Below are positions 27,484 to 38,207 of a stretch of DNA of 64,000 nt, one piece after another. The position numbers and the translations under genes were made by a program. Origin of the DNA: Rhizobium sp. BK399. GTDB taxonomy: Bacteria; Pseudomonadota; Alphaproteobacteria; Rhizobiales; Rhizobiaceae. Every line of letters begins with the position of its first letter. Position 1 is the first letter of the stretch. The DNA is taken from contig NZ_JACIAH010000001.1 in assembly GCF_014194695.1 (NCBI RefSeq), positions 124,001 through 188,000 of the forward strand. The letters run 5' to 3'. The notes beneath the pieces were generated by a model. The model was not told the DNA's origin. It saw only the letters and a program-made list of their open reading frames with translations, and ran no database searches.

Positions 27484-27684
27484 TTACGCCTTTGCTTCTG
27501 CCGCCTTCTGGCGGGCAATGGTTTTCACGCGGGCGATGTCCTTGCGGACTTCGTTGATGCGCGAGGACTTTTCCAGCTGACCGGTTGCCTTCTGGAAGCG
27601 CAGGTTGAACTGCTCCTTCTTCAGGTCAGCGAGCTTGTCCTTGAGCTGGTCGGCCGTGAGGCCGCGTACTTCTTCGGCTTTCAT
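27484..27684 (-). CDS. rpmC: 50S ribosomal protein L29
   Basis: A 66-residue, two-helix L29 located at the tunnel exit, part of the SRP and trigger-factor docking site. It begins [18 protein letters not shown] and carries [17 protein letters not shown], the family signature. It lies 12 bases after rplP. Confidence 0.98.
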   Translation of the reverse strand: MKAEEVRGLTADQLKDKLADLKKEQFNLRFQKATGQLEKSSRINEVRKDIARVKTIARQKAAEAKA

Positions 27685-27696
27685 CTGCCTTGCTCC

Positions 27697-28110
27697 TTAC
27701 TCTGCAATGCGCTGAACGAAGCGCGTCTTGACCGAGAGCTTGGCAGAGCCGAGGCGAAGCGCTTCACGAGCGATTTCTTCGCTGACGCCGTCGATTTCGA
27801 ACATCATACGGCCTGGCTTGACCTTGCATGCCCAGTATTCGACAGAGCCCTTGCCCTTACCCATACGGACTTCGGTCGGCTTTGCGGTTACCGGAACATC
27901 CGGGAACACGCGGATCCATACACGGCCGGCGCGCTTCATGTAGCGCGTGATCGCGCGGCGGGCCGCTTCGATCTCGCGTGCATTGACGCGGTTCGGCTCT
28001 TGAGCCTTAAGGCCGAATTCACCGAAGGCCAGGTCAGAACCACCCTTGGCGACGCCCTTGATGCGGCCCTTGAATTGCTTGCGGTACTTGGTACGCTTTG
28101 GCTGCAACAT
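27697..28110 (-). CDS. rplP: 50S ribosomal protein L16
   Basis: Complete 137-residue L16, near the A-site tRNA elbow. It begins [16 protein letters not shown] and has the [20 protein letters not shown] motif with the conserved arginine. It lies 36 bases after rpsC. Confidence 0.98.
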   Translation of the reverse strand: MLQPKRTKYRKQFKGRIKGVAKGGSDLAFGEFGLKAQEPNRVNAREIEAARRAITRYMKRAGRVWIRVFPDVPVTAKPTEVRMGKGKGSVEYWACKVKPGRMMFEIDGVSEEIAREALRLGSAKLSVKTRFVQRIAE

Positions 28111-28146
28111 TTTCTTATTCTCCGAACTTATCTGCCACCAACGCTA

Positions 28147-28866
28147 TTAAGCGTTGTCGCGGCGACGATCGCGATCACGGCTTGCCGGACCCTGAGCGTC
28201 ACCCTCGAGTGCGCGGCGCTCGGAGGCCATCGGATCATGCTCAAGGATTTCGCCCTTGAAGATCCAAACCTTGATGCCGCAGATGCCAAAAGCGGTTTCC
28301 GCTTCAGCTGTGCCGTAGTCGATGTCAGCGCGCAGCGTGTGCAGCGGAACGCGACCTTCGCGGTACCATTCCGTACGAGCGATTTCAGCACCGCCGAGAC
28401 GGCCTGCGCAGGTGATCTTGATGCCTTCGGCGCCAAGACGCATTGCAGACTGAACGGCACGCTTCATGGCGCGACGGAAAGCAACACGACGCTCAAGCTG
28501 CTGAGCGATCGACTGTGCGACGAGCGTAGCGTCGACTTCCGGCTTGCGAACTTCAACGATGTTGAGGTGCGTCTCGGAATTCGTCATCTCCGACAGCTTC
28601 TTGCGGAGCTTGTCGATGTCTGCGCCCTTCTTGCCGATGATCAGGCCCGGACGAGCCGAGTGGATCGTAACGCGGCACTTCTTGTGCGGACGCTCGATGA
28701 CCACCTTGGCGATACCAGCCTGCTTCAGTTCGCTCATGACGAACTTGCGCATCTTCAGGTCTTCGTGCAGCAGCTGACCGTACTCGGCATTGTCCGCGAA
28801 CCAGCGGCTATCCCAGGTACGGTTGATGCCAAGACGGAAACCGATTGGATTAATTTTCTGACCCAT
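28147..28866 (-). CDS. rpsC: 30S ribosomal protein S3
   Basis: A 239-residue S3 with an N-terminal KH domain ([18 protein letters not shown], about 73-90) at the mRNA entry channel, the C-terminal domain [20 protein letters not shown], and an arginine-rich tail (DRDRRRDNA). The start overlaps the rplV stop by one base (TAATG). Confidence 0.98.
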   Translation of the reverse strand: MGQKINPIGFRLGINRTWDSRWFADNAEYGQLLHEDLKMRKFVMSELKQAGIAKVVIERPHKKCRVTIHSARPGLIIGKKGADIDKLRKKLSEMTNSETHLNIVEVRKPEVDATLVAQSIAQQLERRVAFRRAMKRAVQSAMRLGAEGIKITCAGRLGGAEIARTEWYREGRVPLHTLRADIDYGTAEAETAFGICGIKVWIFKGEILEHDPMASERRALEGDAQGPASRDRDRRRDNA

Positions 28867-29255
28867 TATGCGGCCTCCTCTTGTGCCTGCACTTCGCGGA
28901 CAACGATCGTCAGGTGCGCAAACGGCCTCTCGATGCGAGAAGCGCGGCCGCGGCCACGAGCGTGGAAACGCTTCATGACGATCGACTTGCCGACATAGGC
29001 TTCGGCGACGACCAGGGAGTCGACGTCGAGGTCGTGGTTGTTCTCGGCGTTGGCGATCGCAGATTCGAGCGTCTTCTTCACGGCGCCTGCGATGCGCTTG
29101 CGGGAGAATTCCAGCTCAGCGAGTGCACGATCGACCTTCTTGCCACGGATAACCGCGGCAACGAGGTTGAGCTTCTGTGGGCTGACGCGGAGCGTGCGGG
29201 CGACTGCTTGCGCCTCGTTGTCCTTCAGCCGGCGTTCGGCTTTTGCCTTGCCCAT
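28866..29255 (-). CDS. rplV: 50S ribosomal protein L22
   Basis: A 129-residue L22, whose long hairpin lines the peptide tunnel. The signatures [20 protein letters not shown] and the tunnel loop [20 protein letters not shown] are intact, with no insertion or deletion of the kind seen in macrolide-resistant mutants. It lies two bases after rpsS. Confidence 0.98.
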   Translation of the reverse strand: MGKAKAERRLKDNEAQAVARTLRVSPQKLNLVAAVIRGKKVDRALAELEFSRKRIAGAVKKTLESAIANAENNHDLDVDSLVVAEAYVGKSIVMKRFHARGRGRASRIERPFAHLTIVVREVQAQEEAA

Positions 29256-29257
29256 TG

Positions 29258-29536
29258 TTACTTCCTCTTTGCCTTCTTGTCCGCACCGTGACCGTAGTAG
29301 GTCCGGGTCGGAGAGAATTCACCGAATTTGTGACCGACCATGTCTTCATTGACGCTGACCGGAACATGCTTGCTGCCGTTGTAGACGCCGAAGGTGAGAC
29401 CGACGAACTGCGGCAGGATCGTGGAGCGACGGCTCCAGATCTTGATTACTTCTGCACGTCCGCCTTCACGAACCTTCTCAGCCTTCTTGAGAAGATAGCC
29501 GTCAACGAACGGACCTTTCCATACTGAACGAGCCAT
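29258..29536 (-). CDS. rpsS: 30S ribosomal protein S19
   Basis: Complete 92-residue S19 of the 30S head. It begins [20 protein letters not shown] and has [21 protein letters not shown], then [20 protein letters not shown]. It lies 15 bases after rplB. Confidence 0.98.
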   Translation of the reverse strand: MARSVWKGPFVDGYLLKKAEKVREGGRAEVIKIWSRRSTILPQFVGLTFGVYNGSKHVPVSVNEDMVGHKFGEFSPTRTYYGHGADKKAKRK

Positions 29537-29551
29537 TGGAGACTTCCTCTC

Positions 29552-30388
29552 TTACTTCTTACGCTGATGACGCGAGCGCATGATCATCTTGTCGGTCGAC
29601 TTGTTCGACCGCGTGCGCTTGCCCTTGGTCGGCTTGCCCCACGGAGTAACCGGGTGACGACCACCAGAGGTACGGCCTTCACCACCGCCGTGCGGATGGT
29701 CAACAGGGTTCATGACAACACCGCGGTTATGCGGACGCTTGCCGCGCCAAACCGTACGACCGGCCTTGCCGTCGTTGATGTTGGCATGGTCAGGGTTCGA
29801 AACCGCACCGATCGAAGCAAGGCAGGAGCCAGGAACGAGGCGCTGTTCGCCGGAGTTCAGGCGAAGGATCGCCAGACCCGCGTCGCGACCGACGAGCTGT
29901 GCGTAACCGCCAGCCGAACGTGCGATCTGACCACCCTTGCCCGGCTTCATTTCCACGTTGTGGATGATGGAGCCGACCGGGATGTACTGCAGCGGCATGG
30001 TGTTGCCGGGCTTCACGTCGACAGCCTTCTCCGAGGAGATGACCTTGTCGCCGGCAGCAAGGCGCTGCGGAGCGAGGATGTAGGCCTGTTCGCCGTCGGC
30101 GTAGGATACGAGCGCGATGAACGCGGTGCGGTTCGGATCGTATTCGATACGCTCGACCGTGCCTTCGACGTCGAACTTGCGACGCTTGAAGTCGATCAGA
30201 CGATAGGTACGCTTGTGACCGCCGCCGATAAAGCGGGCAGTGATACGGCCGAGGTTGTTACGACCGCCGCTCTTGGTCAGACCTTCCGTCAGCGCCTTGA
30301 CCGGCTTGCCCTTATAGAGGCCGGAACGGTCGACGATGACCAGCTGACGCTGGCTCGGGGTCGTAGGATTGAATGTTTTCAATGCCAT
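29552..30388 (-). CDS. rplB: 50S ribosomal protein L2
   Basis: Complete 278-residue L2, needed for subunit joining and peptidyl transfer. It has [19 protein letters not shown] early, and the conserved histidine region [20 protein letters not shown] (about 223-242) close to the peptidyl transferase centre. It lies 11 bases after rplW. Confidence 0.99.
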   Translation of the reverse strand: MALKTFNPTTPSQRQLVIVDRSGLYKGKPVKALTEGLTKSGGRNNLGRITARFIGGGHKRTYRLIDFKRRKFDVEGTVERIEYDPNRTAFIALVSYADGEQAYILAPQRLAAGDKVISSEKAVDVKPGNTMPLQYIPVGSIIHNVEMKPGKGGQIARSAGGYAQLVGRDAGLAILRLNSGEQRLVPGSCLASIGAVSNPDHANINDGKAGRTVWRGKRPHNRGVVMNPVDHPHGGGEGRTSGGRHPVTPWGKPTKGKRTRSNKSTDKMIMRSRHQRKK

Positions 30389-30399
30389 TGTTTAATTCC

Positions 30400-30693
30400 T
30401 CAGAGACCGGTGGAGACGTCGATCGTCTGGCCTTCAGCCAGCGTCACGACAGCCTTCTTCACGTCCTGCTGCTTGCCGACAAAACCCTTAAAACGCTTGG
30501 TCTTGCCCTTGCGGAGCAGCGTGTTGACGGCCGTGACCTTGACGCCGAAGAGCGCCTCGACTGCAGCCTTGATTTCCGGCTTCGACGCCTTCTTGGCGAC
30601 ATTGAAAACAACCTGGTTGTTTTCCGATACCAGCGTGGACTTTTCGGTAATCGCCGGCGAGACGATCACATCATAGTGGCGAAGATCGGTCAC
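30400..30693 (-). CDS. rplW: 50S ribosomal protein L23
   Basis: A 97-residue L23 at the tunnel exit, docking site for trigger factor and SRP. It starts with GTG (30691-30693), overlapping the rplD stop (GTGA). The signatures [18 protein letters not shown] and [20 protein letters not shown] are present. Confidence 0.98.
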   Translation of the reverse strand: MTDLRHYDVIVSPAITEKSTLVSENNQVVFNVAKKASKPEIKAAVEALFGVKVTAVNTLLRKGKTKRFKGFVGKQQDVKKAVVTLAEGQTIDVSTGL

Positions 30694-31310
30694 TTGAAAC
30701 GCTCCTCTAGAGCTTCAACGGCAGCCTTGGAAAGCACGAGCTTGCCGCGGCGCACGATGTCATAAACGTTGATGCCCTGGATCGGCAGAACATCGATGTT
30801 CGGGATGTTCTGTGCTGCGAGCTTGAAGTTGCCATCAAGTTCAGCGCCGCCGATGAAGAGCGCGTTGGTCAGGCCGAGCGTCTCGAAAGTCGATGCCAGT
30901 GCCTTGGTCTTTGCTTCTGCAGCAACCAGGCTGTCGATGATGATGACATCGTCGGACTTCAGCTTGGCCGAGAGGGCGTGACGCAGGCCGAGAGCGCGAA
31001 CCTTCTTCGGAAGGTCGTGTTCGTGGCTGCGAGCGACCGGGCCGTGAGCCTTACCACCGCCGCGGAACTGCGGAGCGCGAGCCGAATGGTGACGAGCGCG
31101 GCCCGTACCCTTCTGCTTGTACATCTTGGCGCCGGTGCGCGAAACGTCCGCGCGGCCCTTTGCCTGGTGCGTGCCCTGCTGCTTCTTGGCAAGCTGCCAG
31201 CGGATGACGCGGGCGAGAATGTCTTCGCGGGGCTCAAGGCCGAAAATCGCGTCAGAAAGAGAAACCTTCCCTGCGTCTTTTCCCTCGAGGGTCTTGACGT
31301 TGAATTCCAT
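30690..31310 (-). CDS. rplD: 50S ribosomal protein L4
   Basis: A 206-residue L4. I chose the ATG at 31308-31310 ([14 protein letters not shown]); an ATG further upstream would read through the rplC end. The tunnel loop [20 protein letters not shown] with GGGKAHGP is intact. In Escherichia coli L4 represses the S10 operon through its leader; a leader hairpin is present here upstream of rpsJ but its role is unproven. Confidence 0.98.
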   Translation of the reverse strand: MEFNVKTLEGKDAGKVSLSDAIFGLEPREDILARVIRWQLAKKQQGTHQAKGRADVSRTGAKMYKQKGTGRARHHSARAPQFRGGGKAHGPVARSHEHDLPKKVRALGLRHALSAKLKSDDVIIIDSLVAAEAKTKALASTFETLGLTNALFIGGAELDGNFKLAAQNIPNIDVLPIQGINVYDIVRRGKLVLSKAAVEALEERFK

Positions 31311-31323
31311 TGGTCCGGCTCCC

Positions 31324-31965
31324 TTACTTCGCTGCCGACTTGACGGCATCGCGCACGATGATCCAGGCACCCTTGGAACCGGGTACTGCACCCTTGATCA
31401 GGATCAGACCACGATCTTCGTCGGTCGAAACCACTTCAAGGTTCTGAGTCGTTACGCGCGTCTGGCCCATGTGACCAGCCATCTTCTTGTTCTTGAAAAC
31501 CCTGCCCGGGTCCTGGCGCTGACCGGTAGAACCGTGCGAGCGGTGCGAAACCGAGTTACCGTGAGTGGCGCGGCCACCGGCGAAATTGTGACGCTTCATG
31601 ACGCCAGCAAAGCCCTTACCGATCGTCGTACCCGTCACATCGACGAGCTGACCAGCGGCGAAGTGACCAGCCTTAAGCTCGGTGCCAACCTCGAGGAGAT
31701 TGTCTTCCGTGACGCGGAATTCCGTCAGCTTGGCCTTCGGCTCAACGTTGGCAACAGCAAAGTTACCACGCATTGCCTTCGACGTATTCTTGACCTTTAC
31801 CGTGCCAGCACCAAGCTGGACTGCGGCGTAGCCGTTCTTTTCGACAGTGCGCTGGGCCACAACCTGGCAGCCATCCAGACGCAGTACTGTTACCGGGACA
31901 TGTTCGCCAGCGTCGTTGTAGACGCGGGTCATGCCCACCTTCTGTGCAATCACACCTGAACGCAT
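31324..31965 (-). CDS. rplC: 50S ribosomal protein L3
   Basis: A 213-residue L3 starting at the ATG 31963-31965 ([15 protein letters not shown]). It has [20 protein letters not shown] and the [20 protein letters not shown] loop reaching the peptidyl transferase centre, including the glutamine that is methylated in other bacteria. It lies 13 bases before rplD. Confidence 0.98.
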   Translation of the reverse strand: MRSGVIAQKVGMTRVYNDAGEHVPVTVLRLDGCQVVAQRTVEKNGYAAVQLGAGTVKVKNTSKAMRGNFAVANVEPKAKLTEFRVTEDNLLEVGTELKAGHFAAGQLVDVTGTTIGKGFAGVMKRHNFAGGRATHGNSVSHRSHGSTGQRQDPGRVFKNKKMAGHMGQTRVTTQNLEVVSTDEDRGLILIKGAVPGSKGAWIIVRDAVKSAAK

Positions 31966-31999
31966 CGGTTCAATCCTTCCAAATCCGCTCGAGCAAGGC

Positions 32000-32308
32000 T
32001 CAGAGCTTGATCTCAACATCGACACCGGCGGCGAGATCGAGCTTCATCAGCGCGTCTACCGTCTGCGGGGTCGGATCTACGATGTCGAGGAGGCGCTTAT
32101 GAGTGCGCATCTCGAACTGCTCGCGGCTCTTCTTGTCGATGTGTGGGGACCGGTTGACCGTAAACTTCTCGATGCGAGTCGGAAGCGGAACGGGGCCCCG
32201 GACGCTTGCGCCGGTGCGCTTCGCCGTCGACACGATCTCGCGCGTCGAAGCGTCGAGAATGCGGTGATCGAACGCCTTCAGGCGAATGCGGATATTTTGG
32301 CCGTTCAT
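32000..32308 (-). CDS. rpsJ: 30S ribosomal protein S10
   Basis: Complete 102-residue S10, also a partner of NusB in antitermination. It has [20 protein letters not shown] and the [20 protein letters not shown] loop. It is the first gene of the S10 operon and lies 311 bases downstream of tuf. Confidence 0.98.
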   Translation of the reverse strand: MNGQNIRIRLKAFDHRILDASTREIVSTAKRTGASVRGPVPLPTRIEKFTVNRSPHIDKKSREQFEMRTHKRLLDIVDPTPQTVDALMKLDLAAGVDVEIKL

Positions 32309-32585
32309 TCGACGTTATCCTTGTGTTTGTTATCCCGTGCGCCTTTTGGGTAGGCACGGGCTGTTCTTATTCCTAAGGCGGACCACCGGTTTCAAAGATC
32401 GAGAGAGGCTCCGGGTTACCGTGCCCCTATCCAGTCTTCAGGCCTTTCAGCCCACCTTATTGTTTGCTGTAGTCACCCGCTTCAACGAGCGAAGCAGGGC
32501 GCAAATAGCGCTCGCGCGCCATGTGCAACATTTTCTTGTAATAAGCAAGCGGCCAAAGCCACTTGCTTCATAATATTGTCATCGA
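32309..32585 (-). promoter_or_regulatory. S10-operon leader region between tuf and rpsJ
   Basis: About 280 bases without a gene. On the minus strand a 7-bp stem CCCGTGC/GCACGGG (32360-32354 with 32340-32334) lies about 25 bases before the rpsJ start. It may be a leader structure for autogenous control, comparable in position to the L4-responsive leader of enterobacteria but not similar in sequence. I could not identify a confident promoter. Confidence 0.4.
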
Positions 32586-32612
32586 AGCGGCCACCCGGTT
32601 GAGGTGGCCGCT
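32586..32612 (-). terminator. Hairpin after the first tuf gene
   Basis: AGCGGCCACC (32586-32595) and GGTGGCCGCT (32603-32612) form a perfect 10-bp stem 8 bases after the tuf stop. There is no strong T tract on the minus strand, so it may be an inefficient terminator or a 3'-end stabiliser. Confidence 0.6.
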
Positions 32613-32619
32613 GCGAAGC

Positions 32620-33795
<1,176 letters not shown>

Positions 33796-33865
33796 GTGGG
33801 CTCTCCACTCTTTTTAAGGTCCCCTGAGGGATCTAATTCTTGTTATCGGTCAATTGGTATTCCGG

Positions 33866-35965
33866 TCACTTCTGACCGGAATACTTTGCCTGGATTTCAG
33901 TTGCGACGTTCGACGGAACCGGCGCGTAGTGATCGAAGGTCATCGTGTACTGAGCACGGCCCTGCGACATGGAGCGCAGGTTATCGACGTACTTGAACAT
34001 GTTCGCCAGCGGAACGTTGGCGTTGATGACAACGGCCACGCCGCGGCTTTCCTGGCCCTGGATCTGACCACGGCGGGAGTTCAGGTCGCCGATGACGTCG
34101 CCGACGTAATCTTCCGGCGTTACCACTTCGACCTTCATCATCGGCTCGAGGAGCTGAGCGCCGGCCTTCTTGGCTGCTTCACGGAAGCAGGCACGTGAAG
34201 CGATTTCGAACGCCAGTACCGACGAGTCAACGTCGTGGAAAGCACCGTCAACGAGCGTCGCCTTGACGCCGAGCATCGGGAAGCCTGCGAGCGGACCGGA
34301 AGACAGAACGCTTTCGATACCCTTCTGAACGCCCGGGATGTATTCCTTCGGAACAGCACCACCGACGATCTTGGATTCGAACTTGAAGTCTTCGCCATCC
34401 GGGTTCGGTTCGAAGACGATCTTGACGCGAGCGAACTGACCGGTACCACCGGACTGCTTCTTGTGCGTGTAGTCTTCTTCGTGCTGACGCGTGATGGTTT
34501 CGCGGTAGGCAACCTGCGGCGCGCCGACAGTTGCTTCAACCTTGAACTCGCGACGCATGCGGTCGACGATGATATCGAGGTGAAGTTCGCCCATGCCGGC
34601 GATGATCGTCTGGCCAGATTCCTGGTCAGTCTTCACGCGGAAGGACGGATCTTCAGCAGCCAGACGGTTGAGCGCGAGGCCCATCTTTTCCTGGTCGCCC
34701 TTGGTCTTCGGCTCGATAGCGATCTGGATAACCGGCTCCGGGAATTCCATGCGCTCGAGAACGACCGGCTTCAGCGGATCGCAGAGCGTATCGCCCGTGG
34801 TGGTTTCCTTGAGACCGGCGAGAGCAACGATGTCGCCTGCGAAGGCTTCTTCGATGTCTTCACGCGAATTCGAGTGCATCTGCAGCATGCGGCCGACGCG
34901 CTCGCGCTTGTCCTTGACCGTGTTCATGACCGACGCGCCCTTTTCGAGCTTGCCCGAGTAGATACGGGCGAAGGTCAGCGAGCCGACGAAGGGGTCGTTC
35001 ATGATCTTGAAAGCGAGCATCGAAAGCGGCTCGTTGTCATCGGCATGACGCTCGATCTCGGCTTCGGTCTTGAAGTCGATGCCCTTGATCGCCGGAATGT
35101 CGAGCGGCGACGGCAGGTAGTCGACAACCGCGTCGAGAAGCGGCTGAACGCCCTTGTTCTTGAAGGCGGTGCCGCAGAACATCGGATGGAACTTCACGTC
35201 GATCGTGCCGCGGCGAACGAGCGCGCGGATCTGATCGTTGTCGGGAAGGTTGCCTTCCAGGTAGGCTTCGGTCGCGGCTTCGTCGATCTCGACAACGGTC
35301 TCGATCAGCTTTTCGCGATACTCTTCAGCCTTCGCCTTCATGTCATCGGGGATTTCGACGACGTCCCACTGGGCGCCGAGCGATTCGTCGCGCCAGACGA
35401 GAGCATTCATCTCGATCAGGTCGATAACGCCCTTGAACTCGGTTTCGGCGCCGATCGGCAGCTGCATGACGACAGCCGTTGCGCCGAGACGGGTCTTGAT
35501 CATCTCGACGGAGCGGTAGAAGTCTGCGCCGGTCTTGTCCATCTTGTTGCAGAAGATCATGCGCGGAACGTTGTACTTCTCAGCCTGACGCCAGACGGTT
35601 TCCGTCTGCGGCTCTACGCCTGCGTTGGCGTCGAGAAGAGCAATCGCACCGTCGAGAACGCGCAACGAACGCTCGACTTCGATGGTGAAGTCGACGTGGC
35701 CGGGGGTGTCGATGATGTTGAAGCGGCGCATCTTGCCGTCACGGCCCTTCCAGAAGGTCGTGGTGGCGGCGGAGGTGATCGTGATGCCACGCTCCTGCTC
35801 CTGCTCCATCCAGTCCATCGTGGCTGCGCCATCGTGGACTTCACCGATCTTGTGCGACTTGCCGGTGTAATAAAGGATACGCTCGGTGGTCGTGGTCTTG
35901 CCGGCGTCGATGTGCGCCATGATACCGAAATTTCGGTAGTCTTCGATTTTATATTCGCGAGCCAT
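33866..35965 (-). CDS. fusA: Elongation factor G
   Basis: A 699-residue translocation GTPase. P-loop [13 protein letters not shown] (about 17-29), DTPGHVDFT (about 87-95) and NKMDK are in domain I; the C-terminal half carries domains III-V with [20 protein letters not shown]. The length is standard for EF-G1, and there is no second copy in the window. It lies 29 bases after rpsG. Confidence 0.99.
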   Translation of the reverse strand: MAREYKIEDYRNFGIMAHIDAGKTTTTERILYYTGKSHKIGEVHDGAATMDWMEQEQERGITITSAATTTFWKGRDGKMRRFNIIDTPGHVDFTIEVERSLRVLDGAIALLDANAGVEPQTETVWRQAEKYNVPRMIFCNKMDKTGADFYRSVEMIKTRLGATAVVMQLPIGAETEFKGVIDLIEMNALVWRDESLGAQWDVVEIPDDMKAKAEEYREKLIETVVEIDEAATEAYLEGNLPDNDQIRALVRRGTIDVKFHPMFCGTAFKNKGVQPLLDAVVDYLPSPLDIPAIKGIDFKTEAEIERHADDNEPLSMLAFKIMNDPFVGSLTFARIYSGKLEKGASVMNTVKDKRERVGRMLQMHSNSREDIEEAFAGDIVALAGLKETTTGDTLCDPLKPVVLERMEFPEPVIQIAIEPKTKGDQEKMGLALNRLAAEDPSFRVKTDQESGQTIIAGMGELHLDIIVDRMRREFKVEATVGAPQVAYRETITRQHEEDYTHKKQSGGTGQFARVKIVFEPNPDGEDFKFESKIVGGAVPKEYIPGVQKGIESVLSSGPLAGFPMLGVKATLVDGAFHDVDSSVLAFEIASRACFREAAKKAGAQLLEPMMKVEVVTPEDYVGDVIGDLNSRRGQIQGQESRGVAVVINANVPLANMFKYVDNLRSMSQGRAQYTMTFDHYAPVPSNVATEIQAKYSGQK

Positions 35966-35994
35966 TGTGGACTGCCTTTCGAACCCGTTCGGGA

Positions 35995-36531
<537 letters not shown>

Positions 36532-36542
36532 TCAAAACCGAA

Positions 36543-36914
36543 TTACTTCGGACGCTTCGCACCGTACTTCGAACGGCGCTGCTTGCGGTTCTTGACACCC
36601 TGGGTATCGAGAACGCCGCGAATGATATGGTAACGAACGCCCGGCAAGTCCTTTACGCGGCCGCCACGGATCATGACGACAGAGTGTTCCTGCAGGTTGT
36701 GACCTTCGCCCGGAATGTAGCCGATGACTTCAAAGCCATTGGTCAGACGGATCTTGGCGACCTTACGGAGAGCCGAGTTCGGCTTCTTCGGGGTCGTCGT
36801 GTAAACGCGGGTGCAAACGCCGCGCTTCTGTGGGTTTTCCTGCAGCGCAGGAACCTTATTACGCTTTACGTTCGCCTGACGCGGCTTGCGGATAAGCTGG
36901 TTTACGGTAGGCAT
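36543..36914 (-). CDS. rpsL: 30S ribosomal protein S12
   Basis: Complete 123-residue S12, central to decoding accuracy. The streptomycin-contact lysines are in the unmutated state, in [12 protein letters not shown] and [13 protein letters not shown]. It is the first gene of the str operon. A predicted promoter lies 263 bases upstream. Confidence 0.99.
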   Translation of the reverse strand: MPTVNQLIRKPRQANVKRNKVPALQENPQKRGVCTRVYTTTPKKPNSALRKVAKIRLTNGFEVIGYIPGEGHNLQEHSVVMIRGGRVKDLPGVRYHIIRGVLDTQGVKNRKQRRSKYGAKRPK

Positions 36915-37176
36915 TCAACCATCCCTTACGTTTATATCTCAATCCCTTACGGGCGTAACTCGCGCCGTCTCCGGCAAGACCACACGCTTGTCTCAATGCG
37001 CAAAACGTGGCCCGATCCGCTTTCGCAGATGGACCACAGAGAGCAGAGGACGCAAAAGAAATGCGTCATGCGTGCAGGCAACATATCTTCAACGTGCGTT
37101 TCGAACCTTGTTTGAGGTGATCTCCGGGGCGCGTCGCCTCGAATGGCCATGCCTCACATGGGTCCGGATGGCGCGG

Positions 37177-37205
37177 GTACTACTGGTTTCCCGTCGTCTC
37201 GTCAA
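37177..37205 (-). promoter_or_regulatory. Predicted promoter of the str operon
   Basis: On the minus strand TTGACG (37205-37200) and TAGTAC (37182-37177) are 17 bases apart. The leader to rpsL would be about 255 bases and includes a small stem GACGCA/TGCGTC (37049-37067). The rest of the 485-base gap 36915-37399 shows no gene; on the plus strand TTGAGC (37307-37312) and TATGGA (37331-37336), 18 bases apart, may serve the gene at 37400. Confidence 0.5.
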
Positions 37206-37399
37206 GGCCGTTAAGAAATAAACTTCGGCGGAACGCCTTGAAACCCGGCCATTGCGCGCTCTTTTGCGGCTTCTAAGGGAATTCGCCACCGGTCGCCAAG
37301 ATAAACTTGAGCATTGGATCAAAAAGCAGCTATGGAATCACTGACTGCAGCCGCTAAGCGCATGAAATCAGATTCAAATCTCGAATCGAAGGACATCCG

Positions 37400-37693
37400 A
37401 TGATTACCGCCCCCGACAACGACAACAATTCCGAAGGACCGATGGTCTTCATCATCATCGGCAAGGGCTATCAGTCCGATGACAGCGACGGCGTCGACCT
37501 CCACATAATGCTCAAGGCCGCCGATGACGACAGCGCCGTGCGTGAGGCCCTGAATGCCCTCGCCGAGGAAGGCTTCATCGAGGCCGACCTCGACCAGATC
37601 GGCATGCTGACCGAAGTGCCGGAAGAGGAGCCACACGCTTCCGCCTATCAGGGCGCGGTCGACGGCGAAGTCGCGATCATCCGTTTCAGCTGA
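37400..37693 (+). CDS. Conserved acidic hypothetical protein (97 aa)
   Basis: A 97-residue acidic cytosolic protein with a PMVFIIIGKGYQSDDSDGVD strand-turn region, an alpha-helical middle (DDSAVREALNALAEEGF) and a final strand EVAIIRFS. The pattern suggests a small alpha/beta fold. Its length and composition match proteins found widely in Rhizobiaceae at the rpsL-rpoC junction, sometimes labelled as regulators, but I see no DNA-binding motif and do not assign a function. A decayed Nudix gene follows 7 bases after it. Confidence 0.7.
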   Translation: MITAPDNDNNSEGPMVFIIIGKGYQSDDSDGVDLHIMLKAADDDSAVREALNALAEEGFIEADLDQIGMLTEVPEEEPHASAYQGAVDGEVAIIRFS

Positions 37694-37700
37694 GACTCCG

Positions 37701-38129
37701 ATGAAGCCGGATGCGCTCAAGGTGCTGAACTATGCCACCTGGCGCAACCGGCTCCCGGTTTTCGACATGCCCCGACGTTCCGGAGCGCGAGCTTCAGGCT
37801 CCAGGCGGCACAGTGGAGACCGACGAAGATATAGCCACCGCAGCACTTCGCGAATTCTATGAAGAGACCGGTATCTGACCGGAAACGCCCCTCACCCCTC
37901 TTACCGTTCACGACTATTGCTTTGCCAAAGCGGAACCGAGGTTCGGCACCGACGGCACTACTTCCACACTCCCCTCAAGGGCGAACAATCCGCCACCTGG
38001 CTGCGTCAGGAAATGACGCCGCTCGCGGCGGTGGTCCAATCCTCTTCCGTTTCTTCTGGCTCAAATTTCGACGACGCCCGAACGTGGCTGGGCTATGGCA
38101 TGCAGCATGGACTGCCCCTGCTTAGCTGA
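37701..38129 (+). pseudogene. Nudix hydrolase gene broken by several frameshifts
   Basis: Reading from ATG 37701 gives KPDALKVLNYATWRNR, then the frame shifts near 37770 and continues PDVPERELQAPGGTVE into a full Nudix box (GGTVETDEDIATAALREF then YEETGI), ended by an in-frame TGA at about 37876. Downstream, PETPLTPLTVHDYCF, HYFHTPLKGEQSATW, GGGPILFRFFWLKF and FDDARTWLGYGMQHGL appear in alternating frames. At least three indels and one stop separate the parts, so the gene is decaying. The parent would have been a cytosolic Nudix hydrolase of about 140 residues. Confidence 0.8.
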
Positions 38130-38151
38130 AACGTCGCACGAACCCAAAACA

Positions 38152-38181
38152 AAAGCCGCCCGGATCGCTCCGGGCGGCTTT
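38152..38181 (-). terminator. Terminator after rpoC
   Basis: AAAGCCGCCCGG (38152-38163), loop ATCGCT, CCGGGCGGCTTT (38170-38181): a 12-bp stem followed on the minus strand by TGTTTTGGG. It closes the rplKAJL-rpoBC block and also stands after the Nudix pseudogene. Confidence 0.9.
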
Positions 38182-38207
38182 CTTAATTCTGAGAACCAGA
38201 CTGCCGA

